DNA from: Melastoma dodecandrum
Taxonomy: Eukaryota; Streptophyta; Magnoliopsida; Myrtales; Melastomataceae
Assembly (NCBI GenBank): GCA_029817715.1
Contig: JARUPY010000397.1
Coordinates: 248,001-312,000 of the forward strand
Direction: 5' to 3'
Length of the DNA stretch: 64,000 nt
Shown in pieces: positions 1 through 12,160 of the stretch. The position numbers and the translations under genes were made by a program. The notes under the pieces were generated by a model. It ran no database searches. It saw only the letters and a program-made list of their open reading frames with translations, and had not been told where the DNA came from. Numbering within the stretch: the stretch's first letter is position 1; every line of letters begins with the position of its first letter.

Positions 1-169
1 TCTTAACATTGAATTAAGAAACAGAGATTATACTTTGATCGAACTATGGCGATAATACATCCACAAGTAATGGATGACAAGAGGTGCAACTTCTTTTTTA
101 CGCCACGCTTCCCTTTAACTAACATGCCAAAGCATGACTCGTGCCCGACCAAATTTATAAGATACATAC

Positions 170-3100
170 CTGTGAATAAGCAATATCCCAAAAGAACCCA
201 TGATTCATCAACCAGAGGAACTCTGCAACGAAATACCATGGAATATTGAAAGGTGGGAAAGCATAAACGTTCCGAAGATGGAAAATGCTATTCGTGTGGA
301 AAGAATAATTGACCGATAACATACCCATCAAGAAGTTTGGCAGTGAGGGCATTTGCAAGGGCAAATGGAAGGTACAAGAGCGACTGCACACAGAAGAGAT
401 AGAACTTACGGTGACTATTACCCTTCGAAAGGGAAATTAGAAGCACAAAAACAGCACATTGCATCAATAAGAAGTCCAAACTTAGTAAACCAATTAGCTC
501 GTGAAATTTTCATCATACAAGTTCCACATTATTATGCTTTTCCGAGATACAAATTCTTGGAGTACAACACAATATAAATGCACAAGCGACAATTTTGCAG
601 TTAAAAAGGACAGCAAGCAAAGAATTTAGAAATAGAATTTCTAAAGAAGTATTCAATTACTCTAGATGTGCTGCAAGAGAAAAATAACAAATCACGTTAG
701 GGTAGTAAATACCATTTACTATGGGAGCTTCAAAGACAACAGAAAAATATTCCGACAAACGCCTTCTCGGAGAAAAGCAATATGCTGAAAGGAAAATTAA
801 AACACAACCCAAGATAATTTAATACATTCAAAATGTATTCCATACCATGCACATATGTGTTTTCAAACCCTTGGGTTCATCACATAAGTGGGACAAAATC
901 ATCCGACCCTGTGACAAAGTTCGACATTGACAAAGTGAAGGAGTTAGCACTCGTAAGGAACCTCATAAGAACATCAATCTATCAGGCATCTTCACTATGA
1001 AGACTTCCTAATTAGCACAGGATAACGACCGACAGTGACCAACAGCTAATCTAACGATCACTTCGTTGTATAAAACGTAAATTATTAGTATGCTGTCAAA
1101 TCCAGTCCTCCTAAGAGACAAATAAGTTAAGCAGAGAAAAAAAATGAATTACTAACTATCTATAGCAAAATTCCAATTGAAGTACAGAATCATGTAATTT
1201 GAGAAGCCGCTGCCAAACCCAATAAAAAGAGCATAACGATATTGTTAGAATATCGGACCAACCCACATGCCGAGCCCAGCATACAAGCTCAACGGGGTTC
1301 CACTCTAAAACCAAATGGCTGTAGAGAGAGTAGTCCACTAGGCTATATATACTAGGCCGGACTCTTTTCTCTATCCGATGTGGGATTGGGTTTGCTATAT
1401 GCAAACCTTTCAACAGATGTTTTAGAGAAAGCCGTGCAAAGACATAAATCTTCTCTTTGATTGTACAGACAAAATACTTACCACCATAAATCCAAATGCT
1501 AATCCGGTTCCAAGTAAGAGTAAATGAGGATAGTTCCCCATGATATCAGAAGGTGACAAATAATCCCTGCATTATGGTATAACATGACAGACTGGATAAA
1601 AATTCATCTTGGAAGGGCAATGAAAGTACAGAGTAGTTACCATGCCAAGACTCCTCCAAGAAGAACGGCAAAAGGATAAAGCTAAAATGGGTGAAACATG
1701 AAAAATGAAATCACAATTAAAAAATTACATCAATTAAAAGCATAAATCTTTAATCTAGTTGATCTAGTCTAAGTTGTTCATGGAGACAATGTCTTTGCAA
1801 ACATTTAATGAGTTTAAGGCGGAAAACTATCTGCAGAGGCTGCAAAGCGCTCATCAACCCATCTTTCAATTTCTGATGATGACCAGTAAAAGCAAATAGA
1901 TAAAGGTGGAGAATATTTGGACAATACCATTGCTAATGCTAGCAGCATGTTCCCTTTCCTGGACTGAACAACCTTGTAAACGTTCTGAATGCTGCAAAAA
2001 TCATAAACAAAGAACATATACCAATTAACCAAGCTTAAACATCATCATAATCATTTGAGACTTTTTCACAAACTTATTATTCACACAAGCTTGCCATCTG
2101 CTCTTGTAGACAGTCACAGTACAAGGCTAAGGGAAAGATACACCAGACTTCAATATCACCAGAAAAACTGGAAACCACAAAATCACATGAACATTCAGTT
2201 TGCAGATGATGATGCACACAAGAGATTGCACCATCAGTGCCATGAAGAGAAAGGACAGTTCAACTGGAACAATCAATGGAAAACACGTTTACATTCTTGT
2301 ATTACAGTATATTCACTTACTAGGAATGAATGAACAAGAAAATGCCGATACAAATCTCAAATTGAATCATACAATAATAATTTTCAACAACCGTTATTTG
2401 CTGTGAACAAATTTGAGAGGGAACACTGAAAGCTGACAAACAGCATCAGAAATTGTTTCACCGTTTACTCTTCCAAGAAGAAGACAATGTATACATATTT
2501 TACAATCATTCAATCAAAAGAAGTAGCATATTAAAAAGGCCACTTCAAGAAAAGGCAGCCAAAATTTTCAGTCATGTCAAACTTCTAGGAAAGATGCAAC
2601 AATTATTTATAGCCATATTTTTCTTCTCTACCCTTTGTCATGAAAAGAACTACCTAGAAAAATATCTTCCAAAGATCAGGAAACAGCCTCCCTTTCCACA
2701 GAAATGTTATGACACATGAAAGCTTTCGTATGGTAGACCAGGTGCGAATTTCATCAATGTCAGCATGTAAAATAGAAAGAGGTAACAGAACCAATGAAGA
2801 CGCTTACTTAAATAAGACAGTTGGTATCACACCACCAGCTATCATAATAAACAGGGCAGCTTTGAACATAGTGATTTCTGAAGCAAACAGGAAGAAATCG
2901 AGTAAGACTAGAAAGAGTGTCAATATAATATATTTAATATGAGCTAGAGCAACAGCAAAAGAAGAGATGCAAAAAGGAAACCACTGATAGAAGGTTGTAT
3001 TAGGATGATCAAAAGATATAAATATCAGAGTGGTCATCATGCAACCAAGGTAATCCAGAGATGTCAATCAGGGTCCTCAACAGGCTGCTCGTCACTTCCT

Positions 3101-5629
3101 TTGGTTGAAGTAATAAATTAGAGGTGCCAACTGAAACTATCAAACTACTGCTTCTTCTATTTTCTACAACAGCATTGAGAGCATGTACATTGTCATACAA
3201 TGCCAAATGACTAAATTAAAACCAAAGCACAAGGAGCAAGGAGTGGTATGTGTTTGAGATCATAACTATCAGGCACAATATCCTATTAAAAGGAAGGAGC
3301 TAGTTGTTTCCCAGCAAGAAAATCAGTTCAGACACTTGAATTTTCACTTTTACTACTCAGTGAACAAAAGGTAGTGGGCCCATTGATGAAATTTACCACT
3401 GATGAATGGGAACCAGCCAAAAATGGGAACAGCCTCTCCAAATGGCTGAACCCACCACTCAGAACCTAAATTGTGACAAACAAGAAGTCATTACATTTTT
3501 GTTTTTTCTTGATAAGTAAAAGAACATTGAATATGTAGGAATGGCGTCAACTGAACTTTCAAGGGAAAAAGTACTGCTAGAATTAGACCTACCAACAACT
3601 GCTGTAAAACAATGGCACACATATATGAGCATGAGACCCTCTGTGGGCCCGTTTATGACGGGAAGAATAAGTGTATTCGTAAAGTAGCTGCATGAAGTCA
3701 TAGAAACGACGGTCACATCACTTCTCCACACAGGAGGGACGCATACTAAGCATTACTAATAAGGAAGCATATACCAATGCAGTACACGCTTATAAAAAAT
3801 TAGGTTGACTCAAGGGGACCAGATCGAAATATTATTCATAACTTACTGCTCCCAAGTAGCAAAATAGAAAGGAACTGCCGAAATGAACCAGAACCAAAAT
3901 GAATATCTTCCGCACATTGCAGTGCTGCCAAAAGCCATGCTCTCAAACTAAAAATAAACTGCCGTTAAATGCAGCTGAACATTAAAAGTAAACAATGTTG
4001 GCTAAAAGGACAGGGCTTACCGCACATGCCAATGCGTCACATCCTGCCAACAACAAGAAAAAATGCCGATGAAGAGTTATTTGGAGCAATATTCAGCAGA
4101 TCGCAGCACCTCACTCATAGAATATTAAATACCATGATCAAAAAGCTCCCCCAGAGGGCTTGAAGAATTTGTACGTCTTGCTTGTTTTCCATCAACTGCA
4201 TCAAAAGTCTGCAAGAAAAATAGCCAGAAAATAAGGGAAAAGTGCATCTACAGAAAATTAGCTGGCCTGAAAACTCGGCTAATTATCAGATTTTATCAGT
4301 TTTGACACAATCACCATTGAGTCCACTTTTGGTGAATTCAGCAAAACCTCTCAAATGTCCTTGGATGGCCATATATTCTGCCAGTATCTAATTTAACTGA
4401 AACGTCACCAGTTATAGAACAAAAGACAGCATCTTTTCTCAAAGAGCAATATAATAAGTGGCAACAGGACAAAGAGCACCCAGGACATACACGGGGGGCA
4501 AATGACTGCTTATCCAGAAAGATCATAATGAAGCTAATTCATCAAATAAAGCAATTTACCTGGTATAAAAACAAAAGTAATCCATGTGCAAAATTGACCC
4601 ATCTAGGTGGAGGGGTATCCAATTGAGGGGAATAAATCTGGAAACACAATAAAGATAGACTGAATAAGAACCTTGATGCCTAAGGATACCATCTGATTAC
4701 CAGTTACAAGGAGTCGAATTCAGAAGTGTTTCCACATCCAGCTAATATATCGAAAGAATTTCCTCCAGTTTCTGTTTGACAGATAAGCAAGGAATCCAGG
4801 CACATTGACAATGTCCCTTGACTTTAGAGCCAAAACTTTACTTTGTACAGCTACAGACATTGCAAATGAAGATTTTGAGGTTGGCTCGAAGTGTAATGTT
4901 TCACAATCGTCGCTCTTCTGAAAAGAGAACCGTAATTGAAAACAGCAGTGCCACTGAAGGCCCAGAATGCTTATCTCTCACATTTAGAGAATGATAACTT
5001 ACATAGCCCAGCAATGCTGAGGTCACGAGAAATAGAAATCCTGTGAGCGTAATCTGAGAAAACAATAAGCCAATGTCAACAACCAAAACGAACCAATTAT
5101 TATTAAGAATCAAATAATTTATAAGGGAGCGTCGAATGTCTCACCATATTAGGGCTGAAGATTGCCAAACCACGCCCATGCAACCCAATAAAATGAAAAG
5201 TCAGTAACATATGAACATTGCAACGATCAGACTTTCAAACCATCAACTATGCCATCTAAATAAATAACAAGAACAGATACTCGCAAACATAACGGCCATC
5301 AAACTCGCGAATTTACCAGAAGCAATATGATTCCACTGGATAATACCTAGGCTACACAGCTGTTCTCAATCCACAGACCAAAGAAGTAACAGTACCAACC
5401 GCTCAAATGCAATAACACAAGCTCGGCATTAAATCATTTCCGGCCAAAACGGAGACGGCATTGAGAAGCAAGAGGGAGGGGAGGCGGCTCACGGCATCCA
5501 GAGGGGGAATAGGTTGACGAAACGGCTCCAGAAGGGCTGGAGCACGTATTTAGCGACGTAGGAATGATCGACGCCACTGTACTTGTAGCGACGAAGAGCG
5601 GCCACACCGTGGGAACCAATGTAACCCAT
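170..5629 (-). CDS. AAPT1: Aminoalcoholphosphotransferase (choline/ethanolamine phosphotransferase), 3' end off window
   Basis: Transfers phosphocholine or phosphoethanolamine from the CDP-alcohol to diacylglycerol, the last step of the Kennedy pathway, at ER/Golgi membranes. Exons read on the minus strand: 5629-5493, 5154-5145, 5053-5003, 4637-4560, 4208-4133, 4043-4021, 3947-3847, 3687-3593, 3465-3397, 2877-2808, 1991-1928, 1681-1641, 1566-1482, 908-846, 383-325, 222-170. All introns are GT-AG and every junction keeps frame, giving 358 codons plus one base. The protein starts [12 protein letters not shown]. The CDP-alcohol phosphotransferase signature DGx2ARx8Gx3Dx3D is complete at residues 98-120 (D98, G99, A102, R103, G112, D116, D120). 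Hydrophobic segments typical of the family follow ([30 protein letters not shown]). Family members are about 389 aa, so the last exon of about 30 codons is off the left edge. The intron between exons 13 and 14 holds a small LTR-like repeat (1243-1415). No visible damage. Confidence 0.95.
1243..1415 (-). mobile_element. Small solo-LTR/TRIM-like repeat, copy 1, in an AAPT intron
   Basis: A 173-bp unit bounded by TGTTAGAATATCGG... and ...CCTTTCAACA (TG...CA ends). It is flanked by GATAT on the left (1238-1242) and GATGT on the right (1416-1420), a 4/5 match as expected for an old 5-bp target duplication. A second copy lies at 11084-11233. Read on the minus strand it carries ATCCCACATCG (1386-1376) and TATATATA (1351-1344), which look like promoter elements, so the minus strand is taken as sense. 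There are no coding frames. It is probably a solo LTR of a terminal-repeat retrotransposon in miniature. Confidence 0.7.
5145..5154 (-). other. AAPT1: 10-nt microexon of the AAPT gene
   Basis: Exon 1 ends with codon bases CC at 5493 and the next large exon begins at ATT (5053). Neither joins directly to the conserved family sequence M-P-P-N-M-I-T. Between them, on the minus strand, lies cttcag|CCCTAATATG|gtgaga at 5154-5145. Inserting these 10 bases restores frame and yields exactly M-P-P-N-M before I-T-L. A consensus acceptor and donor flank it. The structure is inferred from sequence; RNA would prove it. Confidence 0.88.
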
Positions 5630-8378
5630 CCTTAAGCTAAAAAAAAGGCCTTATTCCGTAGGGATCGGCTTCTACAGCGTTGATCAGGCTCGTCCGGACA
5701 CAAAGACCTAAGCATGAAGCAAAGGGAACAGCGGAGTGACGAAAAACGACGGGACGAGACTGCAGAGAGAATCAGACCGGGAAAAGAAACGTAGAAAGGT
5801 GACAGCCCGGGGGGGAAGGGGTGAGGTACTACGCGAGGTACTCGAGCAATGACGGCAGATGCTCCTGCGGCGGGCGGAGGCGGAGGCAGAGGCGGAGGGT
5901 CCGGAGGAAGAGAAGAGAAGGGTGACGGGGGGCAACTATTGGCATATAGCCAAACGCTATCTTCATCGATTTATTATTATTATTATTATCATTTCCTTAG
6001 TTAATTTTATAAGAAAAACTATATATTTATGGCATAGCTTTACTCAACTCTGTAGTTCTTAATTATTTTAGTTTGTTATATAATTTTTTTATAAATTTTT
6101 ATTTTTATTTGGACAATCTTGAATTTTTTTTAACGTATTTGTTAAACTCGTGTCTTATAACGTTGTAATTCCTACACCAATTCCTTTGCCAAATAATCAC
6201 TTTACCCGTGGCCTTTCAGTAGAGCAATAATTCGATTTTTATTAATTTTATGTATTTTTTTTACAGTATCCTTAATTATCTTCTAATTTCGACATGTGGC
6301 CATTAAAATTTTAAAAATAAAATAACATCGGAGATGTTTCAAAAAGTACGGTCGTGATACAAAATTTAATAATAAATTTTATATTTATAATTGTACAATA
6401 TGTAAAAAATACAAAAAAAAAACAAGAAAAAATAAAAGATTTATTATTATTATTTCTAATTTCTTGTGCCAATGCGCGGCAAACGCTGGTTGGGCATCGC
6501 TTTAAAGTTTCTCCAATAACGTCCACACCAACGCTAACTGCCTCTCCTAACAAAACGCACCTTCCTCGACCTCTTCTCCTTATCAGTAGATCGCCTCTCT
6601 CTCTCTCTTCTATTTGACGGAGGTTCCAATTTAACTGCTCCAAACCCCAAACAACCAAAAATTATGGCTCAACCAATTTCCTTTTACATAAATTATATCT
6701 GGAGTCATTTGTACTTATAATTTATAAGGATACTGCCTCATAAATTTTAAATTTTAAATTCATCATCAAATTTTGATTCAATTTATAGTTTAAAAACTGT
6801 TGAAATCAACATAATTATTTAAATAATCATCTAAAGGTCGTGTTTTGTTTCGGGAATCAAACAAAATCGAATTTGTTGCTGATTTCATTCCGCCAAACAA
6901 GCAAACTATGATGTCCTGCTTTGTTGCGTAATGAAAATGAAATGATAATATGTTGATATGATAAATTAGTTAGAGAGAGGTTTTGGATTATAGTAATATT
7001 TCAAATAATTTCTAAAAAAGAGTGAAAAATAATATTTCAAAATAAAATGGCGAAACACGAGCTATAAACAGATATATCTATTAGTATTCTCTTTTCTTTT
7101 TATCGATTACCAAACGTAAATTAGACAATATTTGCTAATTTAAGGAAACAATTAATGGCGAATCACATGTTTGGTTCGTGGAATTTGCACGAAATGGTAC
7201 AGTGACTCATTAAAATTTGCATTCCTCAGATTACTTATTATGTATATATGTATATTGCGACAAAGTAAAATTCTTCTCAAAATATTTTTCAATTGTAATT
7301 GAAAAATTTGTCACAATTTTTCATTACATATATCATTTTTTGATTTTTTTTATTCTGAAAAATTATTATATTTGACATCTTTTTACTATAATTGGTTTAT
7401 GAAAATTTTGATTTCTCATCAGTACATATTCTAGATAATTTTCTTTTTTCTAAAAAACATTTTTCGTGTAGTAAATCTCTCGTCCCAAACTATTTAATTA
7501 GTCATAAATATGTTTTTATAAAATAAAAATTTTAAAATCATGTACAAATGTAGAAAAACAATTAATCTAAAAACAACATCAAGAACACGTAACTAAAAAA
7601 AAATCTAAATATAATATAATAATATATCTCATGAAACAAAGTTTTTCATGAAATTTTTATCGAGAATTAGTGTTATTGATACAAAACCTATTTTTTCAAA
7701 TTATTTCATGTGCATTTTTAATGTTATTTATCCCGGATGATTTTGGGGTATATATAGAAGTTTGCTAACGAAGATGGTTTCGATTCTCGGTTTGAAACTT
7801 TACTGTTTGTCTTCACCTCATAAACCTATGAAACAAGAATGAAGATAAAACAAGTAAGTTTATCTAATTGTTTTATTTGTTGGGAGAATATTAATTTTGA
7901 AACGAATATTACCTTTAATTGTAATTCATTGCATTGTTGATAACGAATGTGTATTTTAAAGATTTTTGACTATCGATTTTATCGATAAGGGGTCGTTGGT
8001 TTGTTATAAACTTTTATTAATATATTCTTACCAGAGAAGAATAAATCATCATGAGTGAGAGCTGCTCATATAATCTTTAGGCATTCCAATTCATAACTAA
8101 ACAAAACATAATTGGCAGTGAAACAATATCGATAATACCGTGACATCTCAGGTGTTCTCATATACTCTTTTTATCTTTCAAGATTTTTATCCGACTCATT
8201 ATAAATAAATAAAAAAACCAGGGCCCCCATTTCAAGATAAACTCTGTAGCTTTAGGAATGAAGTTACTCCGCGACTTCTTCCTGCCCACAATAAATAATA
8301 AAGGTGGTTCTGCTCCAAAAATTTTTATAAAGAAAAATAAGACTGCATCTAATAATGTGATAATATTAAGAATGAGGA
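5630..8378. other. AAPT 5' region, then AT-rich intergenic DNA
   Basis: About 5630-5940 is GC-richer, with purine-rich GGAGGCGGAGGCAGAGGC-like tracts just upstream of the AAPT start, and is probably promoter and 5' UTR. From about 5941 the DNA becomes strongly AT-rich with a short (TTA)n run near 5971 and homopolymer A and T runs. I see no open frame with a recognisable product, no RNA gene and no clear mobile-element ends. Confidence 0.5.
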
Positions 8379-9750
8379 TCACTTAATTACCTGTAGCTTG
8401 CTACATATCTCTATGACTTCTGCAATGGGCGCCCGGTCGCCAAAGTTCCGCTCAATGAACTGGTACCCGATTCCAGTCCTCCCGCTCCCGACCACGAGCA
8501 GCCCTCCCTTGACCTCCCCTTCCCCTCTTAGGGTCATCTCCATCCCCATCGCCTTAGCCCTCATGTAGTTCGCGATCGCCCTCGGGTTCATCAGGAAACC
8601 GGGGATGAATTTGTCCTTCAGTAGGTTCCCGCCCCCCAGGGCCTTGAAGAACTCCATGTTCCTGTCATACAGCACGGCCCCGCCCCAGTACCTCGGCCAG
8701 AAATCCTTCACCTCCGACTCTATGTGCTCATGGAGGACCGCGAAGAGCTGGACCCCGAGCGCATCGAAGATCGGCTTCCTCAGGTATAGCTGGTACGCTT
8801 CTGCTCGGCACATGATGCACCTGGTTTTGAATCATCTAACAATTGTCATCGGGATGAAATGGATCTGAAAGGAGAGAGAGGGGGGAGGGAACCAAGCGGA
8901 TCATTAATAGTTACCCGGGTCGGCGGATGCAGAGCAGGACAGCTGCCTTCTCACGCCAAAGGTCAGACGCCTTCATTGGTGGTGTCCTGGTCTTCACAAG
9001 CCGCTCCATCCTGACCTTGTGCTCAGGGGCCAGCTTCTGGACTGAGATGTCCTTGATTGTGGAGTACGGGGCAACCTGGTCAACTACTGTCGGCGGGGGA
9101 TTGACACAGCCGCATGCCCTTGGCTCGGCTGGTCCTGCGGCGACTATCCCTTTAAACACATGTCCTTCCTTCAGCTTGAGGTCAGAGAGCGACTGCTCGA
9201 GCGACTTCCCACCATTGATCGACATGCTACTTGTTGACGATCTCGTCATGCTCTGCCGCATTTTGGTGTATCCAGGGGCCGGTGAGGACAGGCTACCCCG
9301 TGTCCTGGATGAAAGGGACTTAGGCAGGGACTCAATGCAGGGGCCTTTCCTGTCAAGGAACCGAGCCATATGTCCACGTTTGAACCCAAACTGCGACACT
9401 AGATCACCGTTGCTCATGCTGAGTAGATCAGGAAGGGACATCCCAGACGATTCGAGCCGGTTGCCATACTGGAGCAGCACGCGATCGTGTAGATACGATC
9501 TCAATTCCAGCGCCTCCTAGAATAGAGCAGAAATGAGAAAAACACAAATTTCATGGCAGATCAACCAAGCCGAAATTAAAGAAGTGATCCCACTTACCTT
9601 TTGCTGCGGTTTCATGCCAACTGCATCCATCTCTTTGGAAGTCATGAGCTTCAACGTTGGAACATCGTCCCAACCCTCCTCGACCAACTTAGGCAGCGAT
9701 TCCTTCAAGCTGCCACTGCCGACGAATTCTTCCAAGGAGAAAGATGCCAT
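8379..9750 (-). CDS. SAM-like plus AhpC/TSA_2 (PRXL2-type, thioredoxin-fold) protein
   Basis: Three exons on the minus strand: 9750-9598 (51 codons), 9516-8915 (200 codons plus 2 nt) and 8820-8379 (to TGA), joined by GT-AG introns into 398 aa. The first ~100 residues (SLEEFVGSGSLKESL..., then MSLPDLLSMSNGDLVSQFGF) look like one or two SAM-type helical domains. The middle is Ser/Thr-rich and probably disordered. Residues ~238-398 match the AhpC/TSA_2 (PF13911) peroxiredoxin-like family of human PRXL2/FAM213 and plant relatives. A CIMC pair (C253, C256) sits at the expected redox site, reconstructed across the exon 2-3 junction. A redox role is inferred from the family; the substrate is unknown. 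The last codons VIK lie next to a possible donor (CAG|GTAATT), so the C-terminus could differ by splicing. No signal peptide is visible. Confidence 0.85.
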
Positions 9751-11083
9751 GCTCTAATAATGATTTAAGAAAATACCAAGGGACACTCAAATTGGTTGTT
9801 CCCTTCAAAGGGTAGTTAGCAGAGAAAGTAAAATACTTGACATCGTAGCCGTCGGGACACTAACATTAATGGCGAACCAATCAGGATAAGCAAATGATCA
9901 AGCGACAATTTCAATGACTATGATGTCACCAGGTGGGAAATAATCTCATAGAATAGTATTAATAAGGTAGATAAAGAGGCACATGGTGACACATAAGTTA
10001 GGGCATTGTCAAAGGTTCGGCTACGGAATTTGTCTCTAAATAATTCCGGCAAAATATAATAACAGCAGGCAACCGCGGCGTTTCATCAGATAATGAGTCA
10101 TTTTTCCTTGGTCCAAAGTTCAGGTGGCTGTCGAAAGAGTCAGCAAACAGGAGACAGATGAGTAATATCTCTTTGTCTTGCCGGCCTACGTATAAAAATA
10201 ATTCTAGGGATGGCCATGATGTATCCAACAGTTACGATTTGATATCGATGTTCTATTAATAAAAACATGCGTATGTTGTTGCATCATTATCCAAAACCGT
10301 TTGTCAAACCATGTTTCCATCGATGGTTTTTTATTTTTATTTTGTATACCTTATTGATCAAAAGTTAACGAGATCTCGAAATCAACATCAACTTTTCGAT
10401 GGCTTAATCGAATTCCCGACTAACTAACGAGAGTAAGAGGAGGATTAGCGTATGTATATGAAACTTTACCCTTATAATTGAAGGCAAAGTTCTATTTTCA
10501 CGCTTTGAACCTATAATGAAGTTGATCCTCCTCCATGAATGGGAAAGAACACTGGCAGTTCCCTTTTGATAAATCAATGTCAATGCTTATCTCATATATT
10601 TGTGGGCAGGAGCTGTCGCTCTTTAAGGCTATTAATATTTTCTTCATTCTATAGCTTACTTTTTCTTACTCTTTTTGTTCACATGACCATCACTTTACCT
10701 ATTTCATCCTATCTACAAATCTGAAAATGTGATAATACAAAATGAAAGAAATATGCCTCAGTATTTGTAGTACCTAATTAATTATTATTAATAGGTTTAT
10801 GAATTTAAATCAGTACTTCGCCACGTCTAAAGCATACATATATTAGTTATCTTTTCCATCGTATATCCTTGAAGGAAAAATGACTTCGTTCTTAAAAGCT
10901 ACCACCGGAGCATTTAAGTTATGGTATGCCCTACAAAGTACAATGAACATTTAAGGGCAGCAATTTGTGACAAAAACCAGACAGAAACAAAAAAAGTTGA
11001 ACAGTGATTTGCCTTAATTCAGTACCACTCATATGGATACAAGGCTATTGGATCATGTGTCCAACCTATCATGGCAATACAGA
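9751..11083. other. Intergenic, upstream of the AhpC/TSA-like gene
   Basis: Presumed promoter and 5' UTR of the gene ending at 9750, then AT-rich spacer. Open frames are short, lack family resemblance and show no splice-compatible partners. No tRNA, snRNA or mobile-element ends were recognised. Confidence 0.4.
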
Positions 11084-11233
11084 TGTTAGAATATCGGACC
11101 GGCCTATATACCGAGCCCAGCATACAAGCCCAGCGGAGTTCCACTCTAAGCCCGCGAGGCTATGTATACTAGGCCGAATTCTTTTCTCTATTCGATGTGG
11201 GATTGAGTTTGCTATATGGCAAACCTTTCAACA
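11084..11233 (-). mobile_element. Small solo-LTR/TRIM-like repeat, copy 2
   Basis: This 150-bp unit is the same family as 1243-1415, again opening TGTTAGAATATCGGACC and closing CCTTTCAACA, with shared internal blocks (CCGAGCCCAGCATACAAG, TCTTTTCTCTAT). Flanks are ACAGA (11079-11083) and ACTGA (11234-11238), a 4/5 match. It is shorter in the middle than copy 1. ATCCCACATCG is intact on the minus strand, but the TATA-like block has become TATACATA. It has no coding capacity. Confidence 0.7.
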
Positions 11234-11599
11234 ACTGATGATCACGGGTTGAAATCCTCACAGTTCCTCTATTCAAAAGAGCGGCAAAATTGTTTTACTC
11301 GATAATAGTAGTTCAACAAATACTTATTCCCTTCAACTTGCAGAAAAGTTTGACATCCAGGTGAGAAATCTAAGAAGTATGAAGCAGAAACATATAAAGA
11401 AAAACATTTTCTTTCTATTCTGATTCATAGTTTTCATTCCAGCTTCGACGATTCCGGCAAACCAGAATTGTCTCGTGGACCAAATCAAACTGCAGAAATA
11501 TGGACAAGAATATAAGCATACAGAAACATACGCAGCAACTGCATCAATCGCAACCTTAACATTATTAGACAAAAACTATCATAATACTCATAATACCAT

Positions 11600-12160
11600 T
11601 TTTATGACAAAAGTGACTTTGTCCGAATAGGAATATAACCTAATTTTAGCTAGCAGTTGCATTCTGAGATCAAAGACATTCCACTCAGATTTTTGGGACC
11701 TAATCCTATTGGGAAGCGTAGACGGAGCAGGTATAAGGCATCTTATTAGAGCTTTAGCGTCCTCTCAGCCATTTTCTTTGTGTCATCCTTATGAAGGCCC
11801 GACACTAGCATTGAGGACAAATAGGTTCTTCTCAAATGTATGTAGATGTCCCTTCCTTCCTTGCTTAGGAGCTTCTCAGTCGGTCAAGATGACTTCTTTT
11901 TCTCAGCCCCTTCCCTCCATGATCCTTCCACTTCTAGCATGCGCTGATTGTATAACAACTACTCAACATACTGATGTTCTTTCCATGTCCACTCATCAGG
12001 TAAATTCCACAGGCACATAAGCTGCCCTTGAGTACTTTAGGATCCTTGTGGCCCAGGCGTGCCAAGAGTCTCTCAACCAAATTCTCATCCATGAAACAGA
12101 ACATATTTTGTGAGGAGTAGGTGTGGTTCAGGAGATGGTATCCTCAGCCAACTTGCCGTC
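11600..12160 (-). pseudogene. Possible decayed coding relic, family not recognised
   Basis: The minus strand reads like protein in at least two frames over this stretch. One piece from about 12090 reads MDENLVERLLARLGHKDPKV. A second, nearer 11850-11780, reads LLSKEGRDIYIHLRRTYLSS and continues LVSGLHKDDTKKMAERTLKL. In-frame stops and frame changes separate them, and no splice signals link them convincingly. I do not recognise the family. This could be a gene or retroposon remnant, or chance. Confidence 0.25.

Noticed and set aside
8927..9520. 197-codon plus-strand open frame opposite exon 2 of the AhpC/TSA-like gene
   Set aside because: It is the shadow of a GC-rich coding exon; the minus strand has family matches and splice sites, this frame has neither.
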